A stretch of DNA of 11,598 nucleotides, taken from NCBI GenBank assembly GCA_020047835.1, contig JAIFNJ010000060.1, positions 1 to 11,598 on the forward strand. Direction: 5' to 3'. Made by a program: the position numbers and the translations under genes. The stretch comes from Bacteroidota bacterium. Its GTDB lineage: Bacteria; Bacteroidota; Bacteroidia; Bacteroidales; SZUA-534. Below the pieces are notes generated by a model, which was not told where the DNA came from, did not search any database, and saw nothing but the letters and a program-made list of their open reading frames with translations. Within the stretch, counting starts at the first letter, position 1. Each line of letters starts with the position of its first letter. Below, piece by piece: positions 1-6,452 of the stretch.

Positions 1-78
1 TTGCCAATCCGAAAGGAGTGCATAAATTCCATAGAATGCTTTCAAAGCTATTTAGAACTTATCCCAACTAAGAACTAG
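1..78 (+). other. Left edge, possible 3' tail of a rightward gene, frame undecided
   Basis: Two plus-strand frames are open from the window edge. Frame 1 runs to a TAG at 76-78 and ends in residues resembling a TPR helix (SIECFQSYLELIP). Frame 3 runs to a TAA at 69-71 and ends in a basic peptide (HKFHRMLSKLFRTYPN). Either could be the end of a gene converging on the minus-strand operon, but about 25 codons is too few to decide. On the minus strand a short frame starts with ATG at 32 and leaves the window. No terminator hairpin is seen between here and the phosphatase stop at 91, only a short AT palindrome at 83-92. Confidence 0.2.
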
Positions 79-90
79 ATTCAAAATATT

Positions 91-3000
91 TTATTTTCCG
101 ATTCTGATTCCCATTACCAGCACATCATCAATTTGGGAAAGATCGGCTTTCCATTGTGAAAAGGTCTTTTCAAGAATATCATGCTGAGCAGTCATTGATT
201 GATCGGATATTTCAACCAATACTTCTTTAAGCCTTTTAGGCAGGAATTTCCGCTTGTCGACACCACCGAACTGGTCCTGGAATCCATCGGAATACAGATA
301 AAGCATATCGCCAGGTTGAGTTTCTACCAGGTTATTGGTGAAATCCACATCCTGTATTATAAATATTCCAATGGGCATTTTATTGGCTGTATACGTAGAA
401 AGCTCTTTATTCCGCACCAAAAGCAATGGATTAAAAGCTCCGGCATAGCTTAGCTGATTTTTGTGTTTTTCAATTACGCAAAGTGAAATATCCATACCAT
501 CTTTGGCTTCATCGCTTTTACCCGTTTGCCTAAGTGCTTTTTTCAAATTTGATCTTAATTCATTTAGAATGTGGGCCGCATCAAAATTATCGGGTAACAA
601 ACTGATAATCTGATTCAGAAGAGAGATTCCCATTAAGCTCATGAAGGCACCAGGAACTCCATGACCGGTGCAATCGGCTGCTGCTACTATTATCTTGTCG
701 TTTTTAACATTCAAATAGTAAAAGTCACCACTAACAATGTCACGGGGTTTAAAAAACACAAACGATTCACCCAGCAACGCATTAAAACTGTCCAATGGGG
801 GCAGTACTGCTTTTTGAATCCGCGAAGCATATTGTATGCTGGCTTTAATGTCTTTGTTTTGATTCTCAATTTGATCGCGCTGCTCTATAACATGATTGCG
901 TTGTGCTTCAATTTCATCTCGCTGTGCTTCAATTTCTTCTTTTTGCTTCAAGATTTCTGCGGTCCGTTTCCTGACTTCTTCCTCCAGAATATCTTTGTCG
1001 CGGATTAGTTTTTGAGTACGCGCCCTAATAAACAAATAAATGCCTGAAACAATGACAATCACCATAAGGAAAATGAACCAAAAAGTTCTCCAGAAAGGAG
1101 GTTTTATAACAAAGGAATATTCTGCCAAGTCCGATGATATCCAAGATCCATCGGGATGTTTCACTTGAACTTTGAATTGAAAGTTACCTGCGGGCAGGTT
1201 CGAATAAGTAATAGTCCGTGAGTTGGTTTCAGGGCTCCAATCAATATCGTAACCAATTAATTGATACCGGTAGGCTAAATTGCTTGAAGTTTTGTACCAC
1301 AGCCCAGTATATTGAAAGGTTAGATGTTTTTGATTGTGTTTGAATTTGTTAACATTATCGGCAATGGGATTAAAAAACAAGCTTTTACCAGTAATCAATA
1401 TTTGAGGCTTAACAGTGGGTTTATCACTTTTTGCATTTAACCGTACCAAACCATTTGCGGTTCCAAACCAAATATTACCGGCTTTATCGTTATATATGGA
1501 ATTTAAGTTGGGTCCCAGGAATGTGACTCCATCTTCTTCGCCGTGCGATTCAAAAATATTTTGGTGCATGTTGTAAATCTGTAATCCAAGATCGGTAAAT
1601 ATGACCAAATCGCCTTGTTTATTTAAGCCGATACTTTGAACCGAATTTGAATTTAATCCCTCCAATTCAGTAATTCGCTGGTAATTGTTACCATCAAATT
1701 TAATAATTCCCTGATCAGCTGCATTAATCCAAATATTATTATGTGGATCTTCCAGTATGGTATAGACTTTTTTTGCAACCGAATCGAGTAATTCATTATG
1801 TATCCGCTGTATGGTATTGTTTTTAATTATAACAATACCGCCGCCATCGGTTGCTGCCCATACCTGCTTTTTAGAATCAATGAGGATGTCATAGACATAA
1901 TTCGATGGCATTCCATTTTCTTCAGTGAATGATTTAATACTGACTTTTGGTTGCGAAATGTCCAACTTTGATATTCCTCCACCCAATGATGACAACCAGA
2001 TGTTTGAGCTGTCACCTGTTATGTTGATAATGTTATCGTTTGTTAATCCGTTGGAAGAATTAATGTTTACGTATTTATAGGTTAATGGATTGATTTGAAA
2101 AACACCAAACCCATAGGTACCGGCCCAAATAGTTCCATTACAATCGTTGTATAATGAAATAAAGCTAATGCCTTGAAAACGCGGTTCATTGAGAAGTTGG
2201 GTTTGAGTTAAATGGCCCATTTCATCGCGTTGATATACAAATAATCCCTCTTGTGCTGCCACCCAGTATTTGCCTTGGTTGTCGATGATAAAACTAAATA
2301 TGCTGGTTAATTCAAGTCCATTGCGGCTATCCAGAAACTCAATGTTGTTGTTTTTTCGAATTGAAAGGCCTTTCTTAGTGCCAATCCAGATATTTTTTTC
2401 ACGGTCGAGGTAAATGTAATTGGAACGGTTATCAGACAATCCGGTTTCTTTATTGAACACGGAGTACCAAGGTTTACCATTTTCGTCGAACTCACATTTT
2501 ATGATTCCCATGCGTGAGGTGCTTACCCATATTTCTTTATCGGATAACCACACAAAATTGTTGATGGAACTAAATTTCCATTCTGATATTAATTCAAACT
2601 TTTTGCTAACAAGGTCATACACACACACACCGCCTTCTTCCATGCCAATCCATAGCCGGTTATTATGAAAGTAAAGTTGTTTAACCAAATTATCGGGCAA
2701 CCCATCATTCATAGTAATTTTGCCAATGAATTTTTTTTCACCCAAGTTATAAACTGAAATCCCTTTATCGGTCGCAAAATAGTAGTTTCCTGCGGTATCT
2801 TGGGCAATGGAGTATACATAATTATCCAACAACCCATCATCGGTATTCAAATTGTATAGGCGTTTGCGGTTATTTCCAGAAAAATAATAAACTCCCTCGT
2901 CTAAAGTTGTATACCACACAATCCCCTTATTATCTAAAAAAAAAGAAGAAATTTGTCGGTCTGTATGTCCTTCTTCGGGACTAAACTCGGTGAATTGATT

Positions 3001-3324
3001 GTGTTTGCAGCAAGTTATTTTTCCATTTTTATGACCAATCCATAATATACCTTCTTTGTCTTCAATAATACAGGTAACTTCATTACTTAATAAGCCATTT
3101 TGGGTGTTAACTAGTTTAAAATCAACGCCATCAAATTTTATCAACCCATCGTGGGTTCCAAACCACATGAACCCCAAATGGTCCTGAAATATGGTGGTAA
3201 CTTCCACATCAATTTTATTTTTAAGCATCTTGTAAGAGGCAATCTTTGGACTTTGAGCCAACGTTGCAAATGGAACAGAACCAATAATGGTAAGGTAAAA
3301 CAGAATACTAAATAGCTTTTTCAT
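91..3324 (-). CDS. Membrane sensor: two-component-regulator propeller, Y_Y_Y domain, coiled coil and SpoIIE/PP2C-type phosphatase
   Basis: The protein has 1077 residues. It begins with a signal peptide (about 1-24, ending TLAQ), so residues 25-740 should lie in the periplasm. About a dozen propeller repeats follow, marked by W-[FIA]-G-T or similar strands near residues 54, 95, 225, 313, 400, 489 and 619. A Y_Y_Y domain lies at about 665-740, then one membrane helix (about 746-766) and a heptad coiled coil (about 775-832, with EIEAQRD-type units). The cytoplasmic phosphatase domain is at about 838-1075. Its expected metal-binding motifs are present: SGDF (D867), ADCTGHGVPG (D884), YSDG (D1013) and IDDV (D1066/D1067). 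So the sensor half usual in hybrid histidine kinases is joined here to a phosphatase that would dephosphorylate Ser/Thr, typically on a STAS-type antagonist protein. The start ATG overlaps the stop of the YceI gene (ATGA, 3321-3324), which suggests translational coupling. No partner regulator is in the window. The ligand is unknown. Confidence 0.93.
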   Translation of the reverse strand: MKKLFSILFYLTIIGSVPFATLAQSPKIASYKMLKNKIDVEVTTIFQDHLGFMWFGTHDGLIKFDGVDFKLVNTQNGLLSNEVTCIIEDKEGILWIGHKNGKITCCKHNQFTEFSPEEGHTDRQISSFFLDNKGIVWYTTLDEGVYYFSGNNRKRLYNLNTDDGLLDNYVYSIAQDTAGNYYFATDKGISVYNLGEKKFIGKITMNDGLPDNLVKQLYFHNNRLWIGMEEGGVCVYDLVSKKFELISEWKFSSINNFVWLSDKEIWVSTSRMGIIKCEFDENGKPWYSVFNKETGLSDNRSNYIYLDREKNIWIGTKKGLSIRKNNNIEFLDSRNGLELTSIFSFIIDNQGKYWVAAQEGLFVYQRDEMGHLTQTQLLNEPRFQGISFISLYNDCNGTIWAGTYGFGVFQINPLTYKYVNINSSNGLTNDNIINITGDSSNIWLSSLGGGISKLDISQPKVSIKSFTEENGMPSNYVYDILIDSKKQVWAATDGGGIVIIKNNTIQRIHNELLDSVAKKVYTILEDPHNNIWINAADQGIIKFDGNNYQRITELEGLNSNSVQSIGLNKQGDLVIFTDLGLQIYNMHQNIFESHGEEDGVTFLGPNLNSIYNDKAGNIWFGTANGLVRLNAKSDKPTVKPQILITGKSLFFNPIADNVNKFKHNQKHLTFQYTGLWYKTSSNLAYRYQLIGYDIDWSPETNSRTITYSNLPAGNFQFKVQVKHPDGSWISSDLAEYSFVIKPPFWRTFWFIFLMVIVIVSGIYLFIRARTQKLIRDKDILEEEVRKRTAEILKQKEEIEAQRDEIEAQRNHVIEQRDQIENQNKDIKASIQYASRIQKAVLPPLDSFNALLGESFVFFKPRDIVSGDFYYLNVKNDKIIVAAADCTGHGVPGAFMSLMGISLLNQIISLLPDNFDAAHILNELRSNLKKALRQTGKSDEAKDGMDISLCVIEKHKNQLSYAGAFNPLLLVRNKELSTYTANKMPIGIFIIQDVDFTNNLVETQPGDMLYLYSDGFQDQFGGVDKRKFLPKRLKEVLVEISDQSMTAQHDILEKTFSQWKADLSQIDDVLVMGIRIGK
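829..1002 (-). repeat. Coiled-coil coding segment with imperfect 21-bp tandem units
   Basis: Within the phosphatase gene, units at 902-922 and 923-943 match at 17 of 21 positions, and flanking units are more diverged. Each unit encodes one heptad (EEIEAQR, DEIEAQR, NHVIEQR, DQIENQN). The segment joins the membrane helix to the phosphatase domain, so it probably carries the signal as a helical rotation or register shift. Because 21 bp keeps both frame and heptad register, unit gain or loss would alter linker length without breaking the gene. Similar linkers are common in SpoIIE proteins of Bacteroidota. Confidence 0.7.
2619..2630. repeat. (AC)6 dinucleotide tract inside the propeller coding region
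   Basis: Six perfect AC units lie within the sensor gene. They encode part of GGVCVYD (residues 231-237) on the minus strand. Slippage by one unit would shift the frame early in the protein. Six units is short for phase variation. Confidence 0.6.
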
Positions 3325-3869
3325 TTTTTTGGAACTAATACTAAATCAAGTTTTACCATTATTTCTTCAGCAATTTTCTGATTCACCACCGAGGGTATTT
3401 TAATATTGTGGTCGTCGAGCAATACGGTGAAATCTGAAGTGACAGAAATCTGTTCGGAGGATACTTTAACGGTACATTTAATAATACGCTCCTGTTCTAC
3501 CCCATGGCAGGTAAAGCGTCCTTTCCCCCGCACTTGGTAGGTACCTGGTTTTTTAAAATCAATTTCTTCAATTATCTTACCCTCAAATAGGGTAAATTGA
3601 TATTTAGATGTTTCGAGATACGTAGTGTTGAAATGGGTTTTTTGGAGTGCACTGTTAAACCCTTCAAATGTGTTCATCGGCGAACGGAATACAAAGGAGC
3701 GATCATCGGTTTTTAGCGCTCCTTGCAACTGTGTACTTGTTGCCTCAATCATCTCTAAAGGCGCATCGGATGTAAAATGAATGCTGCTTTTTGAAGTCAT
3801 ATAAACATTTTGCCCAAGGCTGAAGGTAAATGAAGCAGTTACCAGAATAAGAGTACTTACAATTTTCAT
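3321..3869 (-). CDS. YceI-like periplasmic protein
   Basis: The protein has 182 residues with a cleavable signal peptide (about 1-20, ending FSLGQ). The rest follows the YceI pattern. There is an early strand with S-x-I-x-F-x-S-D-A-P-L (29-38), a QLQG turn (47-50), a segment around F69 before the T/N-rich HFNTTYLE (79-86), then Y-x-V-R-G-K-G (111-117), HGV (122-124), and a C-terminal D-x-x-I-x-I-P (153-159). YceI proteins are small beta-barrels that bind isoprenoid-like lipids, and several are linked to respiratory or stress functions; the ligand here is unknown. The start lies 9 nt after the stop of the DUF5777-like gene. The gene ends in a 4-nt overlap with the propeller phosphatase gene, so it sits inside an operon. 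The start region shares an 18-nt identity with that of the upstream gene. Confidence 0.82.
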   Translation of the reverse strand: MKIVSTLILVTASFTFSLGQNVYMTSKSSIHFTSDAPLEMIEATSTQLQGALKTDDRSFVFRSPMNTFEGFNSALQKTHFNTTYLETSKYQFTLFEGKIIEEIDFKKPGTYQVRGKGRFTCHGVEQERIIKCTVKVSSEQISVTSDFTVLLDDHNIKIPSVVNQKIAEEIMVKLDLVLVPKK

Positions 3870-3880
3870 AATTTTAGTTT
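3863..3880 (-). promoter_or_regulatory. Translation-start element of the YceI gene, identical to that at 4757-4774
   Basis: On the minus strand this reads AAACTAAAATTATGAAAA, with the ATG at 3869-3867. The same 18 nt surround the ATG at 4763. There is no Shine-Dalgarno sequence; an A-rich, unstructured leader is the usual pattern for translation starts in Bacteroidota. The stop codon of the preceding gene (3881-3879) overlaps the element. Confidence 0.5.
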
Positions 3881-4763
3881 ATTTCTTTTTAGGATGAAAA
3901 ACCCGGATGATGTTGAAGCCAAGCTGAATGTCACCTTTTGACCATTTCCCTGTGGTTTCAGGTATAAATGCTTTTTCAGTCATTCCGTGTGAATTACTTA
4001 AATTTATTTGAAAAACATGCCCACCACCTGATTCCATTTCAACTCCAATGGCAAGACTATTTGCGAAATTGTCAGCAGTATTTCCGGGTAATAAATAAAA
4101 ATATTCGCCGCTAAACGAAAGCCATTTATTAACTGTAACATTAGCCCCAAATCCAATAGCAGGCACCAGGTTTTGTTCTTCCTTAGTTTTAACCATGTTG
4201 CGGTGAATTAATGTAGGTACTATTTGTGCCGAAATATAATTGTTGAATTTGCGTGAAATAAAAAGTTCGTGCGAATAATAAAACCTTTCAGAAGTAGGAT
4301 GATCGGGAAGTGTATCGGTATATTTCAAAGTCTGTACGGCCATTCCTTCCATCCAGGTAATTGAAAAAGGAAAGCTGTGCTCACCGGAGGATTGCCGAGC
4401 CAATTTAATTTTAAAAAAACCATCGTACAATTTTTCGAAGCTACTCCTACCAATACCTAATGATAGCCAGTTGGTTAGGCCGTATTCGAATCCAAAACGT
4501 ATAACGGAGTGATCCAATCCAAAAAACTCGTAAATACCTTCGTTTACTGGATCAAAACGGTGCGAAATACTGAAAATCAAATCATTTTTCTCAGCAATTT
4601 CGGTGGTATATCCATTAATTAATCGTACCGTTTTAAAGGTTCCCTGAACATATTCCTTTTGTGCCGGGGTATTGTTTGCAGAATCAAGCAAAGCCATTAA
4701 ATCTTGTCCGCCTACTAATTGAACCAATAGCATGAAAAGTATTATCAGGACTTGCTTTTTCAT
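3879..4763 (-). CDS. DUF5777-like outer-membrane beta-barrel protein
   Basis: From the ATG at 4763 the product has 294 residues. An in-frame ATG at 4787 would add 8 residues. I prefer 4763 because it begins directly with a typical signal peptide (MKKQVLIILFMLLVQLVGGQ) and because the 18 nt around it are identical to those around the next gene's start. The mature part alternates hydrophobic and polar residues with many aromatic turns (for example FGLDHSVIRFGFEYGLTNWLSLGIG and WLSFSGEYFYLLPGN), as expected of a beta-barrel. The pattern, including ISHRFDP near the start and a late SNSHGMTEKAFIPE segment, fits the DUF5777 family of Bacteroidota. The molecular function of that family is not established. 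It lies between a cytochrome c lipoprotein gene and a YceI gene, which suggests a role linked to envelope electron transfer or lipid/quinone handling; this is inference. Confidence 0.75.
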   Translation of the reverse strand: MKKQVLIILFMLLVQLVGGQDLMALLDSANNTPAQKEYVQGTFKTVRLINGYTTEIAEKNDLIFSISHRFDPVNEGIYEFFGLDHSVIRFGFEYGLTNWLSLGIGRSSFEKLYDGFFKIKLARQSSGEHSFPFSITWMEGMAVQTLKYTDTLPDHPTSERFYYSHELFISRKFNNYISAQIVPTLIHRNMVKTKEEQNLVPAIGFGANVTVNKWLSFSGEYFYLLPGNTADNFANSLAIGVEMESGGGHVFQINLSNSHGMTEKAFIPETTGKWSKGDIQLGFNIIRVFHPKKK

Positions 4764-4774
4764 AATTTTAGTTT
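4757..4774 (-). promoter_or_regulatory. Translation-start element of the DUF5777-like gene, repeated at 3863-3880
   Basis: This is the same 18-nt string as at the YceI start, centred on the ATG at 4763-4761. It supports 4763 rather than 4787 as the true start of the barrel gene. Confidence 0.5.
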
Positions 4775-4801
4775 TACTAATTGCCATTTATCTTTTTATT
4801 T

Positions 4802-5176
4802 CTAGTTTTCAGGCATTCCAGCATTAATCCATGCCTCAATTTTACTAATATCACAATCGGACAATTTATCCTGACCTTGAGGCATTTTTATTGACCCGGT
4901 TTGTTTAATAGCTGGTAAAACCAAGCCGGTATTAACGGAAGTGACAACATCATTGTATGTAACCATTAAAATTCCATTTGGTGCTGGATAAGAAACATTA
5001 TGGCAGGTGGCACAAACATTAGTAAAAATATAAGTTAAATCAGTGTAGGTAATATCTATGGTATCACATTCCGTAATTCCAAAATACTCCTCTTCATTGT
5101 TGAATGTACATCCATTTGCGGCTATTGCAAATAGAATCACCCAGCATAAATGGAACATCAAATATTTCTTTTGCAT
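4802..5176 (-). CDS. Mono-haem cytochrome c-type lipoprotein
   Basis: The product has 124 residues. A hydrophobic signal (about 5-20) is followed by a lipobox-like ANGC with the candidate lipidated cysteine at 23. That would place the protein on a membrane facing the periplasm, or on the outer membrane. One haem attachment motif, CATCH, is at 55-59. Met98 in the KMP motif is the likely distal haem ligand. The C-terminal I-x-x-W-I-x-x-G-x-P-x-N (113-124) is typical of small cytochromes related to the Planctomycete-type cytochrome C domain in Bacteroidota. Cys37 and Cys108 could pair as a disulphide. It is the first gene of the minus-strand operon, ending 38 nt before the preferred start of the DUF5777-like gene. 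I infer electron transfer; donor and acceptor are unknown. I see no clear TAnnTTTG box upstream on the minus strand. Confidence 0.85.
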   Translation of the reverse strand: MQKKYLMFHLCWVILFAIAANGCTFNNEEEYFGITECDTIDITYTDLTYIFTNVCATCHNVSYPAPNGILMVTYNDVVTSVNTGLVLPAIKQTGSIKMPQGQDKLSDCDISKIEAWINAGMPEN

Positions 5177-5383
5177 ATTTTCAACGATTAGTTGGCTAAA
5201 ATTATTAAAAATTTTACCATTTTAACTTGTAAATAGAATAAAAACAGAAAGTCTTACTATTTGTTCCTTTTATTAATCTTTAAAAATAATACCATTTATT
5301 ATTGGTTTATTTTTCAATTTTCATTTTTTAAGAAGTGAACTTTCTTATTTTTGTATAAGGCTCACAATAATACCAATAGAAAC
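5177..5383. promoter_or_regulatory. Divergent intergenic region between the cytochrome operon and the asparaginase gene
   Basis: This 207-nt, very AT-rich stretch separates two divergent transcription units, so it must hold promoters for both. For the rightward gene there is a TAnnTTTG match (see 5346-5353). For the leftward operon I find no CAAAnnTA match on the plus strand, so its promoter is either poor or differently specified. No other structure is seen. Confidence 0.6.
5346..5353 (+). promoter_or_regulatory. Putative -7 promoter box of the asparaginase gene
   Basis: TATTTTTG matches the TAnnTTTG box used by the main sigma factor of Bacteroidota. The -33 region is only a T-run (5324-5329), not a clean TTTG. 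Transcription would start near 5358-5361. A TTG at 5351 that extends the reading frame lies inside this box, which argues for the ATG at 5384 as the start codon. Confidence 0.5.
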
Positions 5384-6433
5384 ATGCAATTCAATAAAAT
5401 AAAACCCATACTCTTTATTCTGGCACTATTTTTAATACCCTACTTGTTAATAACTGTTGTTAAAAAGTTTGATAATCAAAATGATAGGTACCCAGACCGA
5501 GGGGGAAAAAAAATAATTCAGGATGCAAATCAAAAGGTGGTAAATACCTATGGATTGGTTATTCATGGAGGAGCAGGTAATTTTACCAAAAATGATATGG
5601 ATGGTGTTTTAGTGGCAGAATATGAGTCGAAATTGTACGAAGCGTTAAAAATTGGAATGGCTAAAATAGAAAATGGTGATTCTGCACTGCAGGTTGTTGC
5701 TGGGATTATTGTATTATTGGAAGACTCACCCTTATTTAACGCGGGCAAAGGGGCTGTTTTTACCCATAATGGCACCAATGAATTGGATGCATGCATCATG
5801 GATGGTAAATCGAAAATGGCTGGTGCTGTTGCTGGAGTAAGTCATATCAAGAACCCCATAAAAGGGGCACTTTGTGTATTGGAGCATTCAAAACATGTTT
5901 TATTGATAGGAAATGGTGCTGAAGAATTTGCACAAAAAAATCAGTTGGAAATGGTTTCAGAAGATTATTTTTATACCGATAAACAGTGGCAAAAACTTCA
6001 AAAAAGCATTGCCGATGAAAAAATGGGAACGGTTGGATGCGTAGTTTTAGATAAATATGGAAATTTAGCCGCTGGAACTTCAACCGGTGGAATGACCAAT
6101 AAAATGTATGGCCGTGTGGGTGATTCTCCTATTGTTGGTGCCGGAACCTATGCTGACAATGAAACCTGTGCCATTTCAGCAACCGGACATGGTGAATATT
6201 TTATTAGGTACACGGTAGCCTATGATATTGCCGCTCGAATGAAATACAGCCACAAGCCTCTAAAGGAGGCATCGGATTCTGTAATGCAGGAATTAAAAAA
6301 CGTGGGTGGCATTGGCGGTATTATTGGAATTGATAACCAAGGAAATATTAGTATGAGTTTTAATACCTCAGGAATGATGAGGGGTTACTGTTTAAAAAAT
6401 GAAGAACCAAAAGTATGGTTATTTCAAAATTAA
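5384..6433 (+). CDS. Isoaspartyl peptidase / plant-type L-asparaginase (Ntn-hydrolase) with N-terminal membrane segment
   Basis: From the ATG at 5384 the product has 349 residues. It would hydrolyse beta-aspartyl (isoaspartyl) peptides and L-asparagine after self-cleavage into two subunits. Signature pieces are VIHGGAG (59-65), N-A-G-K-G-A-V-F (119-126) and the cleavage site MGTVGCV, with the nucleophile Thr216 encoded at 6029-6031. Then come GTSTGGMTNK (231-240), GRVGDSPIVGAGTYAD (243-258) and TGHGE (267-271), so both halves look intact. Residues 7-26 are strongly hydrophobic with no lipobox and no clear AxA site, so the enzyme is either exported or membrane-anchored on the periplasmic side. 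An alternative TTG start at 5351 would add 11 polar residues but falls in the promoter box. The stop lies 19 nt before the kinase-like gene, so the two are probably co-transcribed. Confidence 0.93.
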   Translation: MQFNKIKPILFILALFLIPYLLITVVKKFDNQNDRYPDRGGKKIIQDANQKVVNTYGLVIHGGAGNFTKNDMDGVLVAEYESKLYEALKIGMAKIENGDSALQVVAGIIVLLEDSPLFNAGKGAVFTHNGTNELDACIMDGKSKMAGAVAGVSHIKNPIKGALCVLEHSKHVLLIGNGAEEFAQKNQLEMVSEDYFYTDKQWQKLQKSIADEKMGTVGCVVLDKYGNLAAGTSTGGMTNKMYGRVGDSPIVGAGTYADNETCAISATGHGEYFIRYTVAYDIAARMKYSHKPLKEASDSVMQELKNVGGIGGIIGIDNQGNISMSFNTSGMMRGYCLKNEEPKVWLFQN

Positions 6434-6438
6434 AATTT

Positions 6439-6442
6439 AGGA
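6439..6442 (+). promoter_or_regulatory. Possible Shine-Dalgarno sequence of the kinase-like gene
   Basis: AGGA lies 10 nt before the ATG at 6453. Such sites are uncommon in Bacteroidota, so it may be chance, but it agrees with this start. Confidence 0.3.
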
Positions 6443-6452
6443 ACAATTAACT

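Noticed and set aside
83..92. AAAATATTTT palindrome at the end of the phosphatase gene as terminator
   Set aside because: It is only 10 nt with no loop or GC content, and would not form a stable hairpin.
661..1008. 115-codon plus-strand frame opposite the phosphatase gene, rich in F and L
   Set aside because: Its repeated hydrophobic residues are the antisense reading of the EIEAQRD coiled-coil repeats, not a real membrane protein.
4764..4787. Earlier ATG (4787) of the DUF5777-like gene
   Set aside because: It would put 8 polar residues before a standard MKK signal peptide, and the 18-nt start element is centred on 4763.
4802..5176. Two extra cysteines (C37, C108) in the cytochrome lipoprotein as a second haem site
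   Set aside because: They are not in a CxxCH arrangement; small cytochrome lipoproteins of this type often carry such a pair, probably as a disulphide.
5351..5383. N-terminal extension of the asparaginase from the TTG at 5351
   Set aside because: The TTG lies within the TATTTTTG promoter box, and the ATG at 5384 gives a normal short leader followed directly by a hydrophobic N-terminus.
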